From the NCBI GenBank assembly GCA_964036045.1, contig OZ038382.1, positions 109,948,578 to 110,012,577 on the forward strand: 64,000 bases of DNA. The letters run 5' to 3'. The stretch's first letter is position 1; each line of letters begins with the position of its first letter. Of the stretch, positions 42,836-54,953 are shown one piece after another. A program made the translations under genes and the position numbers. The notes below the pieces were generated by a model. The model did not search any database, was not told the origin of the DNA, and saw nothing but the letters and a program-made list of their open reading frames with translations. This DNA comes from Eutreptiella sp. 'Long Island Sound 2002'. Lineage: Eukaryota; Euglenozoa; Euglenophyceae; Eutreptiales; Eutreptiaceae.

Positions 42836-45800
42836 TGAAGCGGTACCCAGAACCCCATGGCTAGGGCAGGGCATACAACAGGTCTCCGGTCCACTAACCC
42901 CATGCACGGAAGGGAAGACCGGTCTCCGGTCCACTAACCCCATGTACGGAAGGCGCCCGTTGACGCCCGGTGCGAGCCCGGCGGGAGCATGTTCCGTGCC
43001 GTAAAGCCCCGCATCGGCAACCGATGCACCGCCAGCGGAGATTTATATATCAGAATATCAGGAATCAAAAGGGTTTTATTTTCATATTGTTTCCGTCAAT
43101 TTTTACGCTTCCGTTCTGTTATTCACTGTTTTGACAGCTGGCGGTTAGCTCGCGACTTTAGCGTAACCGCCAGTTTAACTGTTATTAATGGAAATTTTAA
43201 CGCAATCCGTGACGAAGGCTCTAAAGTCTTCAGGAATTGCGTTGATGCATCCGCAATTTTCACATCTTACACTCGCAACCTTAATCCGAATTTTTCAGGA
43301 TGTCGAAATCGGATTTTCGACTTCGACATCCCCGCACTTGATTTGACCTCTTTCGAGTGGACCTACGTGCTTCCCTATGCACGAATCAACTTTCCTTTTA
43401 TCTTGCCCTCCATTTGTCTTAGAGATATGGGCAAAACAAAGTTGATTCGTGAGGCCACTTGTGAGGGTCATATCTCGTGCTGCTTGCGAGGAATGACAAT
43501 AAGGAAACGTGGGATGTATTCACAATACTCCCGACGTAATTTAGGAAGCTTTATATGCCTTGCGTCTCCACACGTGCGCGCTAGTGTAATGGATCATGGT
43601 CAAGAGGGTAGAGTTTGCGTTATAACTCTTTGGCCATGATATTGCGTGCGTTAAGATAACTTTCGAGTGTAGCGCGCGAGTGCTGGTGTTGCATAGGAAC
43701 TCTCCTTGAGTTCCTATGAGCGATTGACACAAAGTTCTGCCCCTGGAGGGGCATGACATATCGTGGGGGGAGCTACCTTTTTGGGCAATATGTGGTATGT
43801 GCCATGTGTTGTGTTGCGTGCCCATTTGGCGGGTCCATCGCTCCAAGCCAAACCCGCCAATGGACCTCATATTGCGCAAGCCCCTTCTCCATACTCCCCA
43901 CGATCAATTGCAAGCCTAACCTTCGTGGAGGGAAGCTTGTGTGGCGATCCCAAAGCGATGCGTTGGGAGCAAGGTGTGTGTTTTGAAATTTTCCATATTT
44001 TCATGTGCCCACTTGGGAAGTAGCGCTCGTGACCTTTCAAGGCGCCCCAAGTGGAGCACATATGTGGAATCGAAGGTCATTGGTGTCAAGTCATTGTTTT
44101 TAGAAGGATTAGTTGATTGCACGATCCAAGCCGAAGATATTATAATATAATTGTGCGCCTTTCAAGGCACTTTTGTGTGTCTTTGTGCCAATTTTGCCGT
44201 TTTTGGCCCGTCATGATGTCAAGTGGCGACCGTGTATCTCAACGTTGCGCTCAATTGACATCATGACTCAAGTGTGTTATGAGGGTACATACTTCGGTGC
44301 CCAACATATCTTGGACCCGGCGAATAACTCCTCTTGGGCTTGGCATACCGTGGCCGCCATGTTGGCGATTTGGGACTATCCCAAATCATGGGCTCACTTG
44401 GCGACCCTGCCATTCCCAATACCGGAGGAGTTGGGCGACGCCCAAAAGATATATTGGACACATATGACTTGATACCAATCCTATGGCACACTCCGGTCCA
44501 AGTCGGGCATGTGCCTCATTTGCCTGAACCACAAGTGTGCGCATTTTTGGCCATTTTGAGCATTTTTCCACTTTTGCTGCCCGCCCTGCCCCATGTTCTA
44601 ACCCTCGTGCACGCCGGACGCATGGACCAATGGACCATATATGACATGGGTGATATGGATATTGCTCCCCATGGTTCACACACCACGTGGGCGAAGCGGA
44701 GCAACCTTCGTTAAGGTGCTAGCCCAAAATGAGTGTGGGCAATTTTGCCATTTTGGCATTTGTGGACCCAATTGGGATCGTCACCACGCCGAGTGGCATG
44801 GGGATCTTTGAGAGCCAAGGGCATGGGAGTCTCTGTTGGACTCCCAGTTGATTGCGTATGGAATGGCGGATCCGATCTCCAAGCCGGCGTAGAGATATAC
44901 TATTGGGAGCACCCCGAATTTTGGCTCATTTCGAGCAGCCAAAATGACCCCACTTTGGGACCCCAACTTCACCCCTCCGTGTGGTCAATTGGCGGCCCCA
45001 TTACTCTATGCCCACAGCGAGCTTGGACCCAATTCCAGGTTGTACACTCAGATATAAGTCCTAGGTCCTGCCTCCTAACCTGTGAGTCATTGGCCTTGCC
45101 CTGGCCGGGCGAGCCACGCGTGGGAATGACGCCAATTTTGGTGATTTTGGCATCATGACCCCACTTGACGAATCCGTGTTGCCCTGATGCCGGGACCTCA
45201 GAGGGAATCAGGTTGGGTGAGGGCTCCAGAGAGTTCGTACTCGAAGGGCACAGGGTCAGTTGCCTCGTCCCTACCTCTGGCGGGTCCAAACGAGGGGTCA
45301 ATTTTGGAGATTTTGGAGCTAATATCAGTTTGGGCTGAAACAGCCCATTTTCAGCTACCAACTCCTGGGCGATAATGGCGGAGCCATATCTCTGCCTCGG
45401 AGGGAAGTTGGGACCTGCCGTTGAGGGATCATGGGGAGCTACTGTCAGTTGGCCTTGGAGCCATTGGGTTCGCAGGAACTCCGCTGTGGCGGGGCGGAAC
45501 ACCCCCCTATTGGCAGGGTTTCAGGGTCCGGACTGAGCAGGGCAGGGGTTGTATTTGAGCCCTCGCCCCCACCAGCCACTGAGAGGGTCGGACCTGGGAT
45601 CGGGATACGAGTTAGGACTGAGTGTCTATTGTCCTGTAATGCCCTTAACCCAGTCCAGTCTTAACCCCATGTGTACATATCCTGATGTGTTGGTGTACAT
45701 ACTTTCGTTCCCTTGTTGCAGAGTGGCAAGGATCCTGAAACGCTTTGTCACATGACATGAGCGCATTGATGCCCCTGTGAGCGTAGTGCTTTGCCTGCCT

Positions 45801-45860
45801 GCTCACCTGCGCGTGTCCACCGCAGCGTCCCGGGGCCAGGCCCCCCACGGGAACGCGTCA
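42836..45860 (+). repeat. 5' LTR (by polypurine-tract orientation)
   Basis: 3025 bp, starting TGAAGCGGTACCCAG and ending ACGCGTCA. Near the start it has a 40-bp direct duplication (GGTCTCCGGTCCACTAACCC). A TTTATATATC box lies at about 43040, and several hairpins are present (TAGGAACTC/GAGTTCCTA at 43696; TTGGCGGGT/ACCCGCCAA at 43826; TCATGATGTCAA/TTGACATCATGA at 44211-44265). Confidence 0.9.
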
Positions 45861-46101
45861 AAAGTGTTTCACCGCCGCGGGGTTACCCAGCCCTCGCGTG
45901 CCACTCGGGGCCACCAACCCCGAGCAGCGCGGCGCAGCTCGCAGCTCGCAGCGCAGCGCAGCGACTCGCAGCGCAGCGCAGCGGCTCGCAGCGCCACCCA
46001 GCGACAGCACCGAGTTCGTCACGGAGCCAGCAGCGCCGTCCAGAGCATCGCCCTGACCGCGCCGCGACCGTGAAGGAAGTGGACTGACCAGGACTCCTGC
46101 A
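45861..46101. other. Leader after the 5' LTR
   Basis: GC-rich with GCAGCGCAGCGCA repeats at 45930-46000. No sequence complementary to a tRNA 3' end (TGG...) follows the LTR. Its right end merges with the tail of the minus-strand RT frame, so one inversion breakpoint should lie near 46.1-46.24 kb. Confidence 0.5.
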
Positions 46102-48249
46102 TCAGCGAGTCCCATCGGCCGACCAGCAAGGCCGCGTCAACCACCTCCACAACCACCGGCTGACCAGCACCAGCCGCACTCCCAGCCCAGTGACCGCTCT
46201 GCTCACCCTCGACGCGAGGGGGGCATCCGCAGCCATGACGACGAAGCATTTAACACCCTCCTCCTCCATCAGGCGCTCGATTTCGATGATCTTCTTGGCT
46301 TCAGCGGTCTCAGCCTCATCGCCATGGGCAGAGATATCCGTCATGCCCTTGCTGGCGGGATAGGCCCACCTACTGAGACAGTCCGCCACGGTGTTATCCT
46401 TTCCAGGAATATAAACAACCGTGAGGTCGAACTTGGCCAAGGTCTCATGCCATCTTGCCCGTTGGGAGGCGGGACCAGAGGGGGTGTCCACGTGCTCCTT
46501 GTGCCACGACTGCAGACTCTGATGGTCGGTGCAGACGGTGACGGGATGGAGGGCTATGTACCCAGCCCATTTCCTGAGACCCATGACGATGGCATACGCC
46601 TCCTTTTCACGGGGCGTCCACGTCCGTCTCTGGCCTTCCGCCAGGACTCGGCTCCAGAATTCCACGGGCACGTGCCTCCCATCGTCAAGCACTTGCTCCA
46701 ACACAGCGCCAACGGCGTAGTCGGAAGCGTCGGTGCGTAGGACGAACCCTCGGTCCGGATCCACGAGGTGCAGACCCACTGCGGATAGCAGCGCCTGCTT
46801 CATCCCCTCAAAGGCTCGGTCGGACTCAGCATCCCAGACCAGAGCCTTCTTGGACCCCTTTTTGGTCTCCTCTCGGTTGCCCTTGAGCATGGTCGTCATG
46901 GGGGCTGCATACTCGGCATACATCTTGATATACCCCGAGTAGTAGTTGCAGAACCCCAGATACGCCCGTAGCTCAGAGACCGTTTTGGGCTTTTCCCAGT
47001 GCTCAATCGCAGCCACCTTGCCAGGTATGGGCTTTCGCTGCCCGTTCCCGACTACGTGGCCAGCAAAGACCACCTCGCTTACCGCAATGGTGGCCTTGTC
47101 ACTGCTGTTCGTGAGTTTGTGCCGAACCAGAAGGTCCAGCACTCGAGTGACGTCCCTCTCATGTGCCTCTAGGAGCTCCTCGTAGCTCATGCTGGGGTCC
47201 CCGGACGCGATGATCACGTCGTCCACGAAGGGGTCCGCACAGTCACGCACCGGCATCCGCTGAAAAGCCGCATTGCCGTTGGTACCGCCCATGGGCATCA
47301 CCTTCCAGTGGAGAGGTCCAAGTGGGGTGCTCATGGCTGTGCAGGCACGGGACTCCTCGGCGAGAGGCATCTGATGATAACCATGTCTCAGGTCAATCAC
47401 CGTGAAGATCCTCCGCCGGTGTTGCTTTTGCAGCATGTCCTCAATGAGGGGCAGCGTATAGCTGTCGTGCTGCGTTTGGGCGTTCAGGCCGCGGTAGTCG
47501 ACCACGAGCCGCCACTCACCGGCAACCTTCTTGGGGACGACGAAGCACGGAGAGGCCCATTCGGAGTGGCACGGCTCGAGCCAGCCTCTCTGGATGAAGT
47601 CACGGAGGATCTTCTCCATGGCATCTTTCCTCTCGCCCCTCAGGGCAAACTCCCGGTGCCGATACACACGGGGGTCCTGCTTCAGTCGTATCTTGGCCTC
47701 GCCATACGGTCCACGCACCGGTGGGGGAAACACAGGCTTTCCGCTGAAGAAGGTATCCCCATACTTCTGCTTCAGCGTGGCCCTCAATGCCTGAATCTTG
47801 GGGCAATCGTCGGACTCCGCCTTGGCTTTTCCGGGCACTTGAACCACGGAGCTTACTTGAGGGGTAGCTACTCCGCTCGTATTCGGCTCAGGCGGTCTTC
47901 CCAGGTGGCCCAAGGGGCCATCTCTGGTCTTGCCTCGGAATAGATCGCCGTAGGTGGGTGGGTTACCCCCGATTGGCTCGTCCTGGCTGGACAGGTGGTC
48001 CAGTACCCTCCTTACGAAGGTATCTCCATCGTAGGAACCAGAGACGATCGAGTCCACTTCCCACCAGGCTTTGTCCTGGCCTTTGCCCTCACGCTGGTCT
48101 CCCCAGTCGTGAAAGGGCTGATCCATATACCCCTGAACCAGATCCCACTCCTCTTCAGTGAGGGGGTCTTCCGATTCTGATTCTTCCATGTCAACAGGGG
48201 AACCGCAAAGCATTGCCGCCATGGCTCCGCTATGATGCGGTTGACACAC
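46102..48249 (-). pseudogene. Reverse transcriptase and RNase H of the LTR element
   Basis: 715-residue frame. RT: LVVDYRGLNAQT (about 249-259), FTVIDLRHGYHQM (about 282-294, first catalytic D), MPMGGTNGNAAFQRM (about 318-332) and FVDDVII (341-347), with F for the usual Y. The distance from AFQRM to FVDD is about 8-10 residues shorter than in typical Ty3/Gypsy RTs, suggesting a small deletion. RNase H: LRTDASDYAVGA (about 504-515), the ExxA block EKEAYAIVMGLRKW, TDHQSL and a terminal YIPGKDNTVADCLSRW. The last about 45 residues (after VVMAADAPLAS) run through the inversion boundary and are not typical. It overlaps the protease frame by 238 bp in another frame. Confidence 0.75.
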
Positions 48250-49538
48250 ACGAAGTCCGTGGCGTCAGCCTGATCAAGGCCCCCATCCACATAGTGGAAT
48301 TCCGTCCGCCATCTCTGGGGTGGCATGGGCTGTCCCTTAGCGTCCTGATAGACACTCTCTCCAGCCGGTAGGACGACCTTGTTTAAGGTCATGTTGGTCA
48401 ATGAGGCTACCCAATGTCGGGTACTTTCCTCCTCGGTGCATCCCATAGGAACAACCAGCACTGCCTTGGAGCGGTCCTTGCGAATCTTCGCTATCGCTCT
48501 TGGAATGTCCCAGCGGGGGCAATGGATCCACATCAATCCCTGATGCGGACCCCAGTGCTTCTTCCACGCGGAGTCCTGGGCGCTCCAGTACTTCTCACAA
48601 ACCCGAAGATGGGCGGAGGTTCCTGAAGAGAACGCATCCAGGGCCAGATCCGAAGCTCCCAAGTCCGCGACAACTCGGCTCGCCACTTCCGGCATTACGC
48701 CGTACTCCTGGTTTGCAGGACCAGTTGGCTCAGTGTCCGGCGCGGCCACTTCGAGCTGATTGCGTTCGGGGTGGATCCATTGGCATTCCACATGGTGCTC
48801 AGGTGACGAAAGCCACGAGAGCTGGTCGTCCTGGTACAGGGTCATGGAGGCCTTGGCCGGGAGAACGCCGGAGTCCGTCTCCATCATGAAGTCGTACCCA
48901 ACGATCATGTCCCAGTCCATCTCGGCCTCGTAGAAGCGACCGTGCAGGAGGATTTCCTTGCCGAGGTCTGCGCGGCTCAGCTCACGATGGTTCACGAACT
49001 GCAGCCCGATGGCCGCTTCCTTCGTGCCTCCCACCATGTACTGGCCGTTCGCCACCTTCAGCCTGACAGGCTTCCGACTGTCGGTCAGACACTCTGGTGG
49101 AAGTAGGCCAGCCTTGACCAAGCTGACTTGAGCTCCCGTGTCGACCAACACGTCGAAAACCTTTTCCACTTCGCCGCATAGGGCACGGACCTTAAGATGC
49201 AACTGCCGCTCGCGACCGACACGGCGCACGGCGTGCAAACTCAGGATCTCCGGCCGTTCCAGAAGCTCAACAAGCGACTGGTGCAGGTCGTGGACAATGG
49301 GCTCAGGCTGCCCATCTGCAGCATCCAGCTGCGGTCCGGGTGATCCTCCGATACTCTCGGATAGATCTTGAAGTACATCAAACACATTCTTGGTCGCGAA
49401 GGACGGACGGGTGCAAGGGTTCGTGCCTTCACTTGCCCTCACCCCGCCTCCGCGACTGGGTGCCGGACCGGGCCTTCCGCCCGCGGCAGTCCCTTTGTGC
49501 TTATCGACTCCCGACTGGGATGGTTCGGCGCTTCCCAC
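48012..49538 (-). pseudogene. Aspartic protease region of the LTR element
   Basis: 508-residue frame. VLVDTGAQVSL at about residues 129-139 is the retropepsin active site (DTG), followed by LKVANGQYMVGG and DWDMIVGYDFM, which fit a flap and the second conserved block. After residue 230 comes a linker toward RT. It is in the same frame as the gag part upstream, separated by an in-frame TAG at 49590. Confidence 0.7.
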
Positions 49539-49589
49539 GTCACCATCCTGCGACCGCCCTAGCTGGGGCCCTTGGCTGCAGGGGCTCCG

Positions 49590-50663
49590 CTAGGGGGCGT
49601 CGGTTGTGGAAGTAGGGGAAGTCTCCTCGGCATCAGACTCGTTGACGCCCTTCTTCCTTTCCATTCTTTCCTTTCTAGTCGTCTTGTTCTTGTCCATGTT
49701 CTGGTCGTTCTGGTTGTTCTTCTTGTTCTTGTTGTCCGACCTGGGGACCCAGTTCCTCTTGATCTCCTGGATCTCCTTGGCCAACTCGGTCCCCTGCGAC
49801 ACCAGCTTGGAGAGCTCGTCCCTGTCCACCTCCAGCTTGGCTTCCCGGATACCCGCGGGCGCACGCTTCTTCGACCCGTGCGCCTTCTTGTAAGCCTCCG
49901 TGTCGGCCTTGTGGACGGGGCATGTTCGGTGGTCATGGTTGAAGCCTCGCTTCCTCCCATAACACACGAAACAGCCCTGAGGGTGGGCTCGTATGAACTC
50001 CCCAAAGGACAGCGGAGGGTCGCCAATGCGGCGAGGGTCCCTCTTCTCCTGCTTCCTCCAACCCTGCTGCAGGGGCTTCCAGTTTCCCGGTTTGCTCCCC
50101 GCGCTCAGGTTCTTGGCCACGAAGGCACAAACGGCCACCTCGGCGGGCTCATCGTCGTTGTCATCGTCGACGAGAGTCTGATCGCCGTCGGCTTCCGCTG
50201 GGTCCATGGCAGCTTCCCCGCCAGGTCCCTCGCCAACGTAGTTGACGTCGCGGTCGCCGGGCCTCAACCCACGGGTGTGGTGGAGGTTTCGGTACTCCTT
50301 GAGTACTTCCTCGCCAACCCACTCCAGGATCTCGTCGCAGCTCATCCGCGCCGGGATGACCTGCAGACGGATGGTCTGGCCGCTCAACTCACACTCGTCA
50401 AGGCGCCACATCGCGGTCTTCTCGCAATCGCCCGAGACGGTGATGAGGAGAGCGTTCCGCAGGGAGTGCCGTTTGACATCCCGGGCCACGTTCTTCCTCG
50501 TCCAAGCCACCACATTCGTATGATACTCTTTGGGGAGCATCATCTTGACCGTGTGGTTGGACTTGGCCCTCTTGGATTCCTCCTTGGTGACCCTCTTGAT
50601 CCATGCTTCCGGCAGCATTAAGAGCAGGCGAGCCTGCGCGTCACCCTCGTTCCAATCCTCCAC
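49590..50663 (-). pseudogene. gag, C-terminal part with zinc knuckle
   Basis: 357 residues. CFVCYGRKRGFNHDHRTC fits C-x2-C-x8-H-x4-C, a stretched zinc knuckle for RNA binding. A coiled-coil-like segment (KLEVDRDELSKLVSQGTEL) and an asparagine/lysine-rich tail follow. The frame continues upstream into 50691-51908 through a TGA and downstream into protease through a TAG. Confidence 0.65.
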
Positions 50664-50690
50664 GTTGCGGCGGAAGAGGGTGTATTTCCC

Positions 50691-51908
50691 TCAAAAGTCA
50701 CGCCAGTCCCGTAGGCGGATCTCCCGTCCATCATGCTCAAGCTTGATGGACTTCCACCGCTTGGCAGCCACCTGCGGAGCGTCCACCCGCTCCTGCTCGT
50801 TGAGCCACTTCTTGGCTTCCTTGAAGGTCTTGATTCTCCCCTCCTTGGTCGCCACGAAGTATAGCTCTCCGAGCACTTCCGGCAGGCGGTACCTGAACCG
50901 TCTGAAGACATACTTCTCCGCATCAGCGGGATGCATGTCCTCAGTAACGGTTACCCCCGAATCGTCCAGCTTCTCCAAGAAGCGGTCGAGGTTGAGGGGG
51001 TTGCCGTCGTACATGGGGGGCTTGATGTCCTTCAAGTCTTCCCACACGGCGGCATCCGCGTCCTTAGAGACCATGAACGCCGGCCGCGAGGTCGACCGAG
51101 GTTCCCATCGGCCTCTCCCACGGACTCCCACAGCCGCCACGTCCATCTCTTCCATGGAATCCCTGTGGCTACGCCGCGGTTCCTCCATGTACGCTGAACC
51201 CAGATGTTCACGCCGTACTCCTTCCATGTATGCCTCCTCATCACGGCGCCGGCGGCTGCGTTCAGCGGCCTCCCGTCGTACACCACGCGGCGGGCTGATG
51301 TTGAACTCCTCCAGGTCCAGGTCCAGGTCCTCACCTTCGCCGACATCCCACTCCACGTCTCCTCTGGGGACCTCATCCCTGAGTCCGCCATAACGTCCAC
51401 CAGCCATTGGGATTGGCTCAGGGGCTGGTGTGGCGCGCCGGGGACGTACTGGTGTCCGCGGTGGAGCACGGCGGTTGCGGTACTCCGCGCTGAGCCACTC
51501 ATCACGCCAATCCTCACTGCCACTGCCGGGCGGCACGCGCTCGTTGCGGCGGCCCGCGCTGTGGTGAGAGGGGGCGGTGAGAGAGGGGGCACTGGCGCTG
51601 GGGCGACTCCTGGGGGCTCCGCCGGGGGCGTGGGGTCTGCCTGGACCTGGTCCGGGTCCCCAGCCGTCGTCCGACGAGCCAGACTCCAGGGGTGGGTGGT
51701 CGCTGCCGACGCTCCCACGGGCTTCCAGCGCGTCCAGCCTCTGCTGCAGGCCGCTGATAACCGTGTTCAGCGACCTGGTCTCGGCCCTGGCGATGTCCAG
51801 CTCTTTCTGCGCGCGCGCGGCGACCCAAAGATGCGAGTCATCCCGCCCTTGCCCGTGTCTACCTCGCGCTCGAGGAACTGGCCCCTCCTGCGGAGGTAGA
51901 CAATCCAC
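50691..51908 (-). pseudogene. gag, capsid-like part
   Basis: 405 residues. A short coiled coil (ARAETRSLNTVISGLQQRL) and an arginine/proline-rich linker precede PPMYDGNPLNLDRFLEKLDD and the following 90 residues, which look like the start of a Ty3/Gypsy gag capsid domain. It ends at a TGA inside the domain. It overlaps the ORF to the right by 142 bp in another frame, indicating a frameshift at about 51.85 kb. Confidence 0.6.
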
Positions 51909-53875
51909 CGCCAGGTGGTATCCGGGTCGCCGTTCCCTGGTGGGTCGTCGGGGTCCCCAGGGGGTCCTCCAGGAGGGCCTCCGCCGGGTCCGCCCGGTCC
52001 AGGGGGTCCTCTGCCGCCCGGTGGTCCGCCTCCAGGGGGTCCACTTGGTGGGCGTCCTCCAGGGGGTCCTGATGGTCCTCCGCCAGGGGGTCCCGGTGGG
52101 TCTCCGCCAGGTCGCCTCGGTGGGTCCGAGGATGGGCGCTTCTTCGTGATGCCGAAGTCCATGTCGTCATCCTCGTCCATGTCGCCCCATCTGGGCGTCT
52201 CGGTCTCGGAAGACTCCCAGCTCCGGTAGGGAGGAGGGAGATCCTCATGCTCACCTTCCGGCTCCATGGGGACGTCTCCGCCTCCTCCGCCCGTCCGAGC
52301 CACCACTTGGCGATGTCGGCGGCCTCGTTCATCCCCTGTCGCTGGACCGTCGCTGGCGGTGAAGAAGGGGTCACTGTCGTGGGGGTGTCCGCCCGCTGGC
52401 CTCCGTGGCCTCTCGGGGGTCTTCCCCTTACCCTTCCTCCGTCGGTGGGCGGTGGGGCCACTGCTCCCACTGCTGCCCGTGTCGGCCTCGTCCAGCGCCA
52501 TCTTGGAGGAGGCGTCCCCTTCGAAAAGCTTTCGAAGGGTCTCCACTCGTGATCCTCCCGGGGGACTCTCGCGGCGGAGTTTGGCTTCTGCCTCCTCCAT
52601 TGCGGCGGCGGTGGCTGCGGCAGCTCGCCCTTCGGCCTGCTCCCGGGCACGAGCCGCCTCGGCTTCCCGGGTCCGCTGCAGCCGCGCCTTCTCCGCTTCC
52701 AACGCCGCCAGCTCCGCCTCCGTCTTGGCCCTGTCCTCAGCGACCTTCCGTCGCGCGGCCTCGATGGCGTCCTTCTTGGCGGCGTCCGCCTGGGCCTTAG
52801 CCGTCGCTTCGGCGTGGGCCCTTTCCTCTGCTTCCTTCTTTGCCCTCTCTTGGGCAAGCGCCTCTTCCAGCGCCCTCACCTCGGCCTCCTTGCAGGCAAT
52901 GGCCTCCTGCGTCAGGCGGGCTTCCTCGTCGGCTGCCGCCAACTCACCGTTGACCTGGGCAGTCACTGCCCCATGGGCGGCTACGGCCGTGAGTCCGGCG
53001 GCAATGGCCGCCACGGTCTGGGCGTGGATGGCCATGCCATGTGCCCACTCCGCAGCCTCCTCCTCGGCGATGCCGACGGCGCCCTCCACAGCAGCGCTGT
53101 GCTGCCTGGCCCGTTGCCGGGCAACCCGAAGGTTGCAGGGCACCTCACAGGCGCGCTCACAGGCGCGCGCCACGTCCCTGTCGGGAGCGACGCTGCTGCT
53201 GGAGCTGGCCTGGTCGGCCGGCATCCTCCCGCGGTGGGCCGACTCCACGTCGCTGCTGGGGCCTGCTGGGGCCTGCTGGGGCCTCAGGAGCAGCGGACGG
53301 GGCTTGGCCTTGGTCTGCTTGGCGACTTCCATGAAGTCACCAAGGGTGGCGTGGCCGGGGTGGTGACCACCATTGGCCCGTCGGGGACTGGGGGCCGGGG
53401 TTCCGCCCTTGGCGCCTTGGGCGGCTTCGGCGGCCAGGGACTCCTGGTACTCCCGCCACTTCCGGTCCCGCTTCCTGTCCCCGGCGGACCGCTTCTCCTT
53501 CCCCGGAGACGCGCTGCTGCTGCCCTGCAGCCTGCGCTCGCTCCCCGGTTCCGGGAAGTTCTTTTCGATCATGTCCCGCATGGAGACATTGATCGTGGCC
53601 CCCGACGGGTACGCGTTGGAGTCCTCGTCCTCCTCAATCCCGTCGGGACGCAGCCCTTCGCCGGGCCTGTCCGGCCGGGTCCAGGTCCTCCAGCGCCTCT
53701 GCTGGAAGCGGAAGGCAAACCCTTCCGCCCGCAGCCAGTCCTCCACGGCCTGCAGGCGGTCGGGGGCCATGTCCGTGCGGAGCTCGAAGCTCCGGGGCAT
53801 GCCGCCTTCGCACTGAGGTCTGGCTGTGGCGGTAGTGCTGGTCCCAAACCAACCCACGCAGTAGGTGCGCTGCAT
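51767..53875 (-). pseudogene. gag, N-terminal part: alanine-rich coiled coil and Pro/Gly-rich segment
   Basis: 702 residues. The first 100 residues are globular (ELRTDMAPDRLQAVEDWLRA). Residues about 300-440 are a long alanine/glutamate/lysine-rich coiled coil, and about 590-660 a GGPP repeat. The coiled coil could drive particle assembly; that is inference. Unusually long for a Ty3/Gypsy gag N-terminus. The gene start near the right inversion breakpoint (53.9-54.0 kb) is uncertain. Confidence 0.55.
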
Positions 53876-53987
53876 GGGGGTGGGGCCGCGGCCACGTCCT
53901 GCCCGCTTCTTGCCAGTTTACCATGGCAGCGGGGGGCGTACTTGGTCTTGAGGTCCTTGGTGTGCACTCGTTCCACTTAACGAACTG

Positions 53988-54914
53988 GTGGTGGTTGTTG
54001 AGGCAGGTGCTGCAGCACTCAGTGTACTCGCCCCTGAGGGAGCTGAGTCCCACAAGCACCTCTTCCCAGAGTCCCGCCTCCAGGACGACTGGACCGACGA
54101 TTACGCCAAGTCTGAGGCCTTTGCGGCCGAGTATAGGGCTGTGACCGACCCTGACGACGGGCAGAAGTGGCCAAAGGGGCTGACCGAGGAAGATGGCAAG
54201 CTCTACCGGAATGGTAAGCTGCTAGTGGCGGAGTCCCGGGTGCTCGAGCCTTGTGAAGCTTGGCACCACCACATGCTGCACACAGGGGTCAAGAAGCAAG
54301 CTCTTGACATGCAGCGTCGGTTCGAGATCGACCATATCGTTCTGTACACCGCCATCAAGAAGGTCAGGAACGGTTGCTCGGTCTGCCAGGCCTGCAATCC
54401 CCATAACCGGAACGTCAAGGGGGAAGCCCAATGGACCCCGGTTCCTGACCAGCCCATGGAGAGCGTGGCCATGGACGTCTTCTCCATGCCCGAAGTGCAC
54501 ATTGGCAAGGAGACCTTTGACTGTGTGGTTCTCTGTGTGGATCGCCACAGTGGCTACGTAGTAGCCGTTCCGGCACGCAAAAAGGGGTTGCTTGCCAAGG
54601 AAGTGGCAGTCATGATGATTCGTCATTGGCTGACTGTCTTTGACATCCCCCGCACCATTTGCAGTGACCGAGGGCCCCAGTTTACTGGTGGCTGGTTCAA
54701 GGCTATGTATTCCCTCATGGGGATACGTCATGCCAAGAGCGTCGCCTATCTCAGCCGGTCTAACGGCCGTGCTGAAGTGGCTGGACGGCAGCTGTTCGAG
54801 AAGCTGCGCAAGATTCACATCACCAATCCACGGCGGAACTGGCTTGAGGAGATGTGGCCTGCTCTGAAGGCCCATCATAACACCCCCACACCGGGTGGTT
54901 TGTCCCCTCACTAG
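53988..54914 (+). pseudogene. Integrase of the LTR element, plus strand, ends at a premature TAG
   Basis: H2C2 zinc finger: HHHMLHTG at about 93-100 and CSVCQAC at 130-136. Catalytic core DDE: AMDVFSM (D163), CSDRGPQFTGG (D227) and SNGRAEVAGR (E263). The frame stops at TAG after GGLSPH (54912), but the same frame continues with ILFGRD and into the next ORF, so the stop is a single-codon break. It begins just right of the inverted gag-RT block; there is no ATG, and upstream residues come from the breakpoint. Confidence 0.8.
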
Positions 54915-54953
54915 ATTCTGTTCGGCAGGGACCCCCTGGGTAGGGGACTTCCC

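Noticed and set aside
42989-43639. 216-residue open frame inside each LTR (also 57063-57713)
   Set aside because: Between the two LTR copies almost all differences in this frame change amino acids, so there is no sign of protein-level selection. It is probably a chance open frame in young, similar LTRs.
52266-53980. Plus-strand frames opposite gag (366 and 388 residues)
   Set aside because: GC-rich complement of the coiled-coil gag part; no domain, and broken by the inversion boundary.
12998-54914. TAG read as glutamine (altered genetic code)
   Set aside because: TAG breaks occur, but TGA breaks are as common, and TAG also ends apparent genes (for example at 15494 and 38824). Mutational decay explains both.
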